A stretch of 64,000 bases of DNA, taken from Cephalotus follicularis. Lineage: Eukaryota; Streptophyta; Magnoliopsida; Oxalidales; Cephalotaceae. Positions within the stretch are counted from its first letter, which is position 1; every line of letters begins with the position of its first letter. Below the pieces are notes generated by a model. The model saw only the letters and a program-made list of their open reading frames with translations, did no database searches and had not been told where the DNA came from. A program made the translations under genes and the position numbers. The stretch is from contig BDDD01002891.1 of assembly GCA_001972305.1 (NCBI GenBank), positions 1-64,000 on the forward strand, written 5' to 3'. This document shows, piece by piece, positions 55,303-64,000 of this stretch.

Positions 55303-55314
55303 TGGTATCAGAGC
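55303..55314 (+). other. Primer-binding site of Tekay-2
   Basis: TGGTATCAGAGC, complementary to initiator tRNA-Met, four bases after the LTR end. Confidence 0.92.
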
Positions 55315-55403
55315 ATATTCCATATATGCTAAGCTGGGATAAGTTTCTCGGAAAATAGTAAATGGTTCCTAATGATTTTTGATCATTCCATATAGGAAAC
55401 GAA

Positions 55404-57094
55404 ATGGATCTAAGAAGAGGCAGACGTGGAAGGCGTAGAGCTGACGAGGGGAATAATGCCCCGCCTGTTCACGAAAATGCCCCGGAGGTGAATGTTCCTC
55501 CAGTCCATGATGACAGAAGTAATTTTGACAACCTGGCTGATCTTTTCCGAAAGCAAATGCAAGCTAATGCAACAAATATGGAACAGATGAGACAGATGTA
55601 TGAAGCTACTCAAGCCCGACAGTGTGTTCCAGAAGTCAATCATGTCGGTTCTTTTGGCAGAGACCTGGAGCGGTTCATGCGACAGAATCCTCCAACCTTT
55701 AATGGCGAGCTGAATGCTACCGTAGCTGAATGATGGATCAGAGATCTGGAAAAGATATTTGCTGCCCTAGAATGCACTGATGACCAAAAGCTTAATTTTG
55801 CTGTGTACTGCTTATGGGGCGAGACAACTTATTGGTGGGAGAGAACTGAAGCGAAGTGGGAAAACCGGGGGCTTGACAGGACTTGGGACAGATTCCAGTC
55901 CGAGTTTCTTGGTACTTATGTACCGCATATTGAACGAGATCGTCGGGAGACAAAACTGATGGAGTTACGTCAAGGAGAGATGAAAGTAGCTCAATACCAG
56001 ACCAGATTCGTGGAGCTGGCGAGACACACCCCTTATCTTGTTGAGGGTGAGTCCCGGATGATCAGAAGGTTCTTGAAAGGCCTTCGACCAGATATCAGGT
56101 CCAAATTGTTATTGTTACAGCTGACTACTTTTGTTGATGTTGCTGAGAGAGCAATGATTATGGAAGCTGATGCGAATGAAAGGAGAGCAGAACGATCTCG
56201 GGTGGTACCATCGAGGGCTACACAGTCAAGAGGGCAGGGAAGTAATAATCCCACTAAGTCAACCAGATTTGACAATAGAAGGCAAGGAAGTTCTCAACGC
56301 AACAATTTCCGATCAAGAACCCCTAACCGAAGTAGCCAATAGAGCGCTGAAGGATGTAGTTTCTGCGGACGTCAGAACCACAATGAGAGTGAATGCTGGA
56401 AGAAGGCAGGAAGGTGCTTGAAGTGTGGCTCACAAGATCATATACTGAATAATTGCCCAATGTTGAAGGATCAAGTTCGTGGCCAACAAGGGAATGGTGG
56501 TGCTAGTGGCAGTATTGCAGCGGCTCAACAGCGAAGAGACACCGGAAAAGGGATCATGAAAGGTAGAGTCTATACCTTATGTAAAGATGATGTGCCAGAA
56601 TTACTACTATTGTGGGAGGTACTATCTATATATCTGGCATATTAGCTCATGTGTTGATTGACCCTGGTGCTACTCATTCCTTTATTGCATCTGATTTTGC
56701 TTGCAACTTGCATGGTAGTACGTCTAGATTACCATATGTATTGGAAGTAAGTACTCCTGCGGGTACTTGTCTCCTATCCGATACTGTTATGAAAGACTGT
56801 GAAATTATGATAGCTGGAATGAAACTATCTGCTGACTTGATAGTATTGCCTATCCGAGATTTTGATGTAATCTTGGGGATGGATTGACTGTATGTTCATC
56901 ATGCTTGTGTTGATTGCTACAACAAGATGATGACCTTTTTCCTGCAAGATGGGACCAAGTGCGAGTTTATCGGAGAGAAGAATGCTACTGCTCCGATCAT
57001 TTCATACACACGAGCGCAAAAATATCTTAAGCAAGGATGTGAAGGTTACTTGGCGTATGTGATTGATCATACGAAAGGTACGCCTAACTCTTAA
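55404..57094 (+). pseudogene. Tekay-2 gag and protease
   Basis: The start ATG at 55404 (MDLRRGRRGRRR, a very basic N-terminus) is 90 bp after the PBS. The Gag core has FMRQNPPTFNGE, W.RDLEKIFAALECTDDQK, ETTYWWERTE and FQSEFLGTYVP, with a stop at 55731 and another at 56340. Two CCHC knuckles follow (CSFCGRQNHNESEC, CLKCGSQDHILNNC). After a frameshift near 56600 the protease has GILAHVLIDPGATHSFI, DLIVLPIRDFDVILGMD, then a stop. Similarity fades at 57094 and RT is absent, so the element is truncated here. Confidence 0.88.
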
Positions 57095-60000
57095 ATTTTT
57101 ACAAAAATAGGGCATGTAGTATCTGTTTATCGGACTATGCCCCCCTGTAAATAAAAACACAATTCATATAATGGGCTCAACTGTGACGAACCAGGTCCAT
57201 TTTGGTCTTGGACATCTTTTTTTTTAGTTAAGTGTTGGGCCTTAGGAGGTTTGGGCTGGTTTGAATATATATATTTTTTTGCTTTGGCTGATTTAGGGTT
57301 GAAGGTAGTTTGGGGTTGCGTGCAAGTGTGGGCTTACAGGCTTGTGTAAGAGAGTTCGACGCCCCATATTTTTAAGGACACTTCCATTTCACGCCAAGTC
57401 AGTATAGCATGTAAAGAAGCTGTTTTGCCCAGTTGCTTTATGGAAGAAGTGATAGTTGAGAGAAAGTGTGGTTTCTCAGTGCTTCTTCTTCTTCAGAAGT
57501 TTTCCTTGTGAATGCAAGTTTTGCTGGAAAGATCTGCGACCTTTGAGTTCGTCAAGGTGAGTTCTTCTTTCTCTGTCTTCTTCCTTTGTTAGTTTAGCAA
57601 TGTGCATGCTAAACCTCCCATTGGCGGTGGAGTCAGAGATGGCGGTGATGATCATGGGGTGATCCATGGTGGAGTGTTGAGCAATGGGGATGGTCGGGAT
57701 GACTATCCGAGGTGTTGATCATGCAAGTAGGCTTCATGCATGTTTTGCTCTATTTTAGCTATAGACCGTGCTAAGTCTGTGTTTATTGTTCTTATAGCCG
57801 AGGAGCCGAGTATTGATCCAGATCTATAGGAAGCTGTTTGGTTAAGTGGTGAGTAGGACATTCCTTTCTTTGTCTTGAAACATTGAGAGTCCTTATTTTC
57901 TTGTGTCCTTGCTTTCCATGGTGTCTTTTTCTGGGAATTGTTCTTCCTTGTTATCCAGGCATATTTCGTTGATATTGATTTTCAAGCTGTGGTATGCTTG
58001 AGGTTCTTGGGTTGATATGTGTTTTCCCCTCCTTATCATATGCATGTCATGATTTGTTGATACCATGTGTTGTTGATTCTTGATATTGAGTACTGGAAAT
58101 TGTGATGACTGGGCACTACTTGGGTGAGGGTGAGCAAGCGTGGATTCCATTATCATAACTACAGTGTCATTGTCTATGGTGCACTGTAAGTGTGACTGCC
58201 CCCGGGTTCCTTTACCTGGATATGCACATTCCCGTTGTCTATGATGGGGTGTGAGTATGAGTGCAGCCGAGGATCCGCTCCTCTTCCCAATAGGCCTTGT
58301 AGGATACTCTACTATGAGATTCTCGATGATGGATGGCTCATGCAGTGATTCACCAACCTCCCAGTCGATCTTCTTATACACCATTTGCCGACGAGGGTGG
58401 TGCCTTAGCCGTGATTCGCTGCCCCCTTAGTCGATCTTCGTGATCTGCTTGTCTCTCAGGGGCTGGGTTCTGCACTGATCAGTCGACACCCTTGATGGAA
58501 GACCAAGAAATGTGGCTCTCTGTATCGGTATATGACATGTGGTGCACTTCCTGTAAGCCTATGATCTTCATCTCCAGTTGGTGATGTGGTTTCGACCGTG
58601 GTGGTTTGGGTAATGTGACAGGTACTAGTATTTTCCTGATCAATTTGATCCTCGGAGTCCGAGATCCTTTTTCTTGGGTCCTCGGGATATTGGTTTGGAC
58701 ACTTGCTTTATTTTGTCTCTCTTACTATTGCATCTTAGCATTATTGATTTTTATATATATATATCTTTTGCTTCATTATACTCCAAGAAGTCTATTTGAT
58801 TCTTGTTGAGTGTGCTCGGGTGATGAGCAGTGCTTGATTTGTTGGCCCAGTTGGGGCATGGCCGTTATTGCTCAGCGTCTAGTGCTTGTCGGGCATTGAA
58901 GGAATGCTTCTGTCCCCATCTCACTAGTCTTTGGACTAACTCCTTCCCAGGTTGTTTTGCAGTTGAGGAAGCAGGTGAAGTTCTTCCTTTCGTCGAACCA
59001 CTCTAAGGACATTTTGCGAGGTAGACCGCGGATCATGCATCTCCCCTGGCCTTCTTGGCTAGTTTTTCCTTCATGCATTGGGGACATTGTGGGTCTATTT
59101 TTATCTCTCTTGAGCGATTATGTATGAATCTCTTGATGGATAATGTTAGATTCATTTTTATGAAATGGTGATTTATCTTCCTCAGAAATCTATTATATTT
59201 GATGATGTTTTGAAGCTCTAGGTTGTGTAGACCTTAATGCGGGAGCTCCCGAGATGAGATAAGGATGAATGTTGCATTTGGGATGGTGGTTGGGCATTGG
59301 TTGACCTTGGGAATAGACCTTAGTTACGCGACAGACCTCCTCGGCAGAAGCCAGACCATGTCTGTCGTTGTCCGCGCATGTTCTTGGTCCTAGGGAAATA
59401 GAAGTCAGACCACTAGGTTAGCTGGAAGTCCTCGGATGTGGGGGGTGCTCGGAACCTTGTTGTAGTCTGTCCCCGAACTTTGGTGAGTCCTCGGGCATTT
59501 TGGTGAGTCTTCAGGCATTTTGGTGTGTCCTCGGCCATTTTGGAGTCCTAGTTTTCCGTAGACGTATAGTTTGTGTTAAAGCCTGAGCGCGCGAGAGTCT
59601 TGTTTGCTGAGGAGACAAACGTAGTGCTTGGTTCTTCGGGATAAAGCCGACTTTTGGTGTCTTAAGTGATCACATGCGGAGCATAGGTGGGGTTCCTCGG
59701 GCTTAAGTGAAATAGGGATTTTAGGTTCCTCAGTGATTCTTTTAAGTTCTCTGCCCTTTTCTTTATATCCCGTGTTGCGTTACGCGTTCCCTCCTTGACT
59801 TCCTCGTCGGGCCCTTGCGTAATAGACCTCTGGAGTATTTTCTTGATGGTATGGTCGGGTAGTTTGAGGTATGAAGGGTTTTTGGCAGGTGTGCCTTCCC
59901 CGATAGGGTTCCTCTCCCTGGTGGAAAGGGAACGGGTCCAGTTATCAGCCCTCGGGAGACCACAAGAAAAAAAAAGAAAATATGCATGGGTTGGGCTCCA

Positions 60001-60100
60001 CCTCAACCAGATTAGTAGAGCACGAAACATAAATAGGCCTAAGCTCTTCAGAACAAAACTATAAAAATATTTATCTAAAAACATAAATAAAGACATAATT
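57095..60100. other. Unclassified LTR-like interval, CTCGG-rich
   Basis: No credible gene. A possible LTR start TGTGACGAACCAGG lies near 57182, and CAAGGTGAGTTCTTC near 57555 resembles a splice donor of an LTR leader. From about 58200 to 59950 the sequence is dotted with CCTCGG, TCCGAG and CCTCGGGCATTTTGG phrases like those of the Tat element (for example GGTGAGTCCTCGGGCATTTT repeated near 59485-59530). Long frames here (57893-58384, 59662-60096) have no recognisable domain. Confidence 0.4.
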
Positions 60101-61440
60101 TAAATGCCAATGTCGTGGATGATATGCATGTGTTGAAAACTCTGGTAAGCATGCCCTTGTGGTCTCACCTCAGCAGACTGACTGACTTCGGCTGACAGAG
60201 CTCAGCAGACTAACCTGTCTAAAAAAATGAAGGGGGTTATCCACATGACTAGTGAGATGAAACAAAAGACTCAGAAGGAGTTTTGCTCACATAAAATGAT
60301 ATTTTTGCAGAATAGTTATAAACAGAAGTATAAAACAACTTAAACAGAATATCAGAAACAGTATAAAAATCCAAACTCTGATTTATAAAACATATTATAA
60401 AATAAAAATTAAGAAAATCAGCAAAAAGTCAGATTATTATCTTAAACAGATTTAAATCATCAGAAACTCATATATATGTAGCAGTTAACGGAGTTTAAAC
60501 AGAATAAATATATAAAGATGCAATGGTTCTATAAGGTAAGGTTGACGCCTGGGCCCCGTCGGGCCGAACGTCCAGCAGATAATAGTGGCAATGATACCGT
60601 CATATCAAAGCATCAACAGATGGTCATAAATGTGTAAATTGTGCCTCATGGGCAACAAATAAGTAACTAATACAATACCGAGATCATCAGAGTATTGAAA
60701 CATATTTAAACAAATTTCAAATGTACAGAAATCACCAATGCCTCAAAACAGACTTAAAACAGATTCCAACAGATACATAAATCATTTTCTTTTCAAGTAC
60801 AGATATGGCTGAAAATAACGTCATACTATGAATACCATCATGCGAGCATTTGTAAAACATTAAAAGAATGTATTAGACATTAAAACTTAAACATATTTCA
60901 GAAATGAAGTAGATACATTTACGTTCGGATACGAAAATAAATAAGTGAACAAGTTTAAACATTTAAATCATTTAAAATAATTTTAGAATAAAAAGGGTTA
61001 AAGAAAGGCATTCCACTCATAGAACAGACGAACAAGTCCTATGACTAGTCGCCTCCATGGCTGACCTCAACAGCAGGATCTTCTACCGACAGGCAGACAG
61101 ACAGACAGATAACAGATTATCAGAATTCAAACACGACATAAAACATAAACCCAAACATGACTCCAACGTATACTCATTGACATGAATGCGTTATGGAAAA
61201 AACCATTAAACTTCATTTTAAATCTCAATTAAACACAATTTTAAAATCCCTAAAGCAAGTCCAAGTGGCTGTCCAGGTTATCCGATTTCGAATTATTAAA
61301 CAACCTAAGTTCTTAAAACCATAGAAACAGGTACCAAAATACGGAATTGAACAGAAAGTAAAACTAATTGAGAAGCGTTCAAAGTTTACCAGAAACAGAC
61401 GGAATAGAGTACAGAGTCAGAATCATGGAGAACTGAGTCC
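60101..61440. other. AT-rich interval, possibly an old chromovirus LTR
   Basis: No gene. The A-rich style with AAACAGAATA, CATAAAT and CAGCAGACTGACTGAC phrases, and a (CAGA)n stretch at 61092-61112, resembles minus-strand chromovirus LTRs elsewhere in the window, but I could not align it to them. Confidence 0.35.
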
Positions 61441-62355
61441 GAGTGTTGGACGCGCGTCCGAAACCTACTGTCGAAGGCTACCGGCTCATGGTCTCACTCG
61501 TCGCTAGTGACCTGAGCGTGTTAGCCACGCACGGTGGTCGGACAACAGCGGGGAGGGTCGAATTTGGTGCCTGTTTCTTCTTTTCATTTGGTGATCCATG
61601 CAAAGACTCTTCTATTAGAAATATATGTGTGTCCTACTTACAATCGATGTAGTTTAAACATTATTTCTTGTGTGAACAATATTATTTGTTTATTAAGTAA
61701 TAATATATGACATTATTTTTATCATAATTTGAGTAATTTAATTATTAATTATCTCACGTGATAATTATTATGATAATGTACGCAGAATTAAAGCAAATAA
61801 AATATAATTATGATAAGATCATAATAGTGCGACGTATTGTTCTTACGTATGCTTTATTCTTATGTTCATAATATTAGATATAGTGACCCGACAAGCCATT
61901 GGATGGACTGTCGTTTTATATCTGTTATTGTATGAAACAATCTTATTCCTTATATATGATGCGTGCTAAATTTGTTATGGCTATATCACTTGTATTTTAT
62001 CACATAATTGAAGTAGTTTATTAATTACCTACTTATACTAGTGATGCCCTGACATAAGGTTGGATGCTTGGCATGGAGGCTGTGAGTCCCACATCATCCT
62101 TGATTGAATATATGCCTTAGATGATGTACTGATTAATGGTTTAATTAATGGATGTGTTTTATGATCAAACTAGATTTTCAAAGTGCCTTAGTGAAAATTG
62201 CATGAAATTGGATTTCATTGTGTTTTTGTCCTGGGAATGTTGTTTTAATGTGTTTAGAATTATGTTTGGAACATGCATAGTGTATTTTGGATTGCCAGAA
62301 TGGAATGCCAAAATCTAAAATATTATTTTCAGCATTTTTAGAAATGCAGAAACTA
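61441..62355. other. Short GC-rich patch then AT-rich DNA
   Basis: 61441-61580 is GC-rich (GGACGCGCGTCCG, GCACGGTGGTCGGACAACAGCGG) and gives a 69-codon frame without recognisable domain. The rest is AT-rich with many TAATTATTATGATAAT phrases. Nothing identifiable. Confidence 0.4.
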
Positions 62356-62622
62356 CCCAGGGTGCTATAGACGTCGACTTTCTTGGTAGACGTTGATGTC
62401 TTGTTAATATTCCCAGGAAAAGCATCGACGTGCATGATGGACGTCGATGTCTTGTTCGTTTTCCCAGAAAATGCGTTGATGTTGTTGATAAACGTCGACG
62501 CCTTTTTTCAACAGTTCTTGAGAAACGCATTGATGCTTCTGTTATGCATCGACGCGTTGTTCATGTATTTCCAGCAAACACGTCGATGCTTTTGATAAGC
62601 GTCGACGTCTTTTATTTTAAAA
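62356..62622. repeat. GTCGACG/GTTGATG paired motif array A11
   Basis: About eleven motifs in 260 bp, many as pairs: GACGTCGACTTTC..GACGTTGATGTCTTG, GCATCGACGTG..GACGTCGATGTCTTG, GCGTTGATG..ACGTCGACGCC, GCATTGATGC..GCATCGACGCG, ACGTCGATGC..GCGTCGACGTC. Members of a pair are about 20-25 bp apart and roughly inverted. Pairs recur every ~50-55 bp, often preceded by TTTTCCCAG(A/C)AAA-like phrases. Confidence 0.9.
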
Positions 62623-63399
62623 AAAACTGTTTTTAAAATAAAATTGGATTTTATACATTTTGGCACTTAGAAAATAAAAAATCATTGCTTGATTTAGTGG
62701 GAGTTTGGTAAGTTAACAATCCTTAAATTAAATTGTATGATTGGTTATTATTTATGGCATGTGTTTTATTTGTGGTTTTATTATATTGGATATAATATAG
62801 ATCTTATGCACAATGGATTGCCCAAAAAGGATATAGACCTAGTTTATGGTTTTCTATGTGTGGATGGATTTTATTTATTTATTATTTTTAAAGGTCTGTA
62901 ATAAGGTGCCTGCGTGCACCATTTATTTTTCCTTACTTTTGTTCTTTCTCCTTGTATTTTTTTAAATGTAAATTTCTTTTCAAAATGTAAAGTACCTTTT
63001 TGTAAAAGAAGACCTTGCAAGGAGAGATGGAGGAAAGGAAAAATGAAGTACAAGACTTTTGAAGGCCATGTATGCATGGTTACTGTTGTAATAAATAGAT
63101 TTAAATCATTACACCTAAGAAAACCTAGTAGTGACTTTGGGCTCAAGTCATTACTAATAATGTCCTGGCCAATCCATTGACATATTTTAGAAATATGTCC
63201 AAGGTGCCGTAATTAATTGGAATTGGCTAAAATAACCAATGAATTAATTAATGGCTCGGTAATTAAAACATGAGACCGCAAATTCCCTCACTTCAATAAT
63301 AAGTCTCAACGTAGGAACCCATGGAGTGGTTCCACGTGGCCTTCCATAATTTTCGTTGAGTAGTGTTCCTGGGTTGTTGGTTTGTCATGCCCTAGCTGA
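62623..63399. other. Non-coding AT-rich interval
   Basis: No gene recognised. The stretch lies between motif array A11 and a copia pol fragment. It could be the LTR or leader of that copia element, but I see no repeat partner and no primer-binding site. Confidence 0.4.
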
Positions 63400-64000
63400 G
63401 GCTGATGACTTGGGGATATTATGAAGACTATCACAGTTGGTTAAGGATGATCTCCTTGATATCCAGGACTTAGAGTCCTATCCAACTTGTGAATCCTGTT
63501 TATTGGGAAAGATGACCAAATCACCCTTCTCTGGTCAAGGAGAAAGGGCTATGGACTTACTGGGCTTAGTCCATACTGACGTATATGGTCCTATGTCAGT
63601 CAGTGCGTGAGGTGGTTATATCTACTTCATAACTTTTACCGACGATTTATCTAGGTATGGTTATGTGTATCTGATGAAACACAAGTCAGAATCCTTTGAG
63701 AAATTTAAGGAGTTCAGACTTGAAGTAGAAAACAAACAGGTAAATCCATTAAAATACTTCGATCAGACCGAGGTGGAGAATACTTTTCAGCTGAATTCCT
63801 AGGTTATCTTAGAGATAACGAAATTTTATCTCAGTGGACTCCTCCTGGAACACCACAGCATAATGGTGTATCCGAAAGGAGGAATCGGACTTTGTTAGAC
63901 ATGGTTCGATCGATGATGTCTTTTTCTGACCTTCCTACCTATCTCTGGGGTTATGCCCTAGATTCAGCTGCTTATATCTTGAATCAGATTCCTTCAAAAT
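63400..64000 (+). pseudogene. Copia integrase fragment, running off the right edge
   Basis: Frames on the plus strand give the GAG-pre-integrase end (ESYPTCESCLLGKMTKSPF) and the integrase core (ERAMDLLGLVHTDVYGPMSVSA, stop at 63608, then GGYIYFITFTDDLSRYGYVYLMKHKSESFEKFKEF). After a frameshift near 63740 come the DRGGEYFSAEFLGYL-type segment and, to the window end, GTPQHNGVSERRNRTLLDMVRSMM. The first Asp (HTDVYGP) and the NGVSERRNRTL Glu region are recognisable. Upstream gag is absent; RT would be further right. Confidence 0.85.

Noticed and set aside
57893-58384. 163-codon frame
   Set aside because: No recognisable domain and embedded in an LTR-like interval; chance frame.
62383-62636. Two overlapping frames with repeated VDVL/NVDAFF phrases
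   Set aside because: Direct translations of the GTCGAC motif array; no independent evidence for coding.

Overview
The window is plant nuclear DNA, almost certainly from a eudicot with a large, transposon-rich genome. I recognise no host gene and no rRNA, tRNA or CRISPR array. Nearly every long reading frame belongs to a plant mobile element: hAT transposase, Ty1/copia (SIRE-type and Tork-like), Ty3/gypsy (Tat, Tekay-like chromovirus, Athila), a plant LINE, and two open frames of the putative plant transposon protein family (PF20167). Most coding regions are decayed by stops and frameshifts. The species cannot be named from this.

Layout. 1-5872: a decayed hAT transposase (+), a PF20167 C-terminal fragment fused directly behind it, and a complete PF20167 ORF on the opposite strand, with three arrays of degenerate GTCGAC/GTTGACG motifs. 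7238-7849: a GC-rich hAT-type MITE with a perfect 8-bp target duplication. 7873-36286: one deep nest. A copia LTR (7873-8122 / 35747-35840) was split by a DNA element with ~70-bp terminal inverted repeats (8123-35746). That contains a 5'-truncated LINE (~8197-34768), which was split by a near-intact 11.8-kb Tat gypsy element (9208-21003, TSD GTTAC) and by a copia element (23261-34322, TSD TCATA). The left LTR of that copia element was split again by a SIRE-type element (23318-28560).

36287-57094: a second nest. A Tekay-like chromovirus (minus strand, 37212 to beyond 52464) sits in an older related LTR. It carries a solo LTR (39415-42057, TSD CTCTC) in its 3' LTR, an Athila-bearing insertion (45465-49493) inside its protease, and a second Tekay-like element (+, LTR 52465-55298, gag-protease 55404-57094) in its 5' LTR. 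57100-62350 is mostly unclassified LTR-like or AT-rich sequence. 62360-62620 is a further GTCGAC array, and 63400-64000 is a copia integrase fragment running off the right edge.

Functionally interesting: (1) The Tat element has a spliced, apparently intact antisense gene with its own TATA box (10696-13151), opposite to gag-pol. (2) The SIRE-type element carries the PF20167 protein as an extra ORF downstream of pol. (3) Arrays of short palindrome-centred repeats (GTCGAC core) recur in the LTRs of unrelated retrotransposon lineages and just 5' of both complete PF20167 ORFs, several of them within ~150 bp upstream of a TATA-like box. Other elements in the window carry comparable arrays with other palindromic cores (CAGTCGACTG, GAGCTC, CTCCTCGGAAGGAG). 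This array system is my best candidate for something undescribed.
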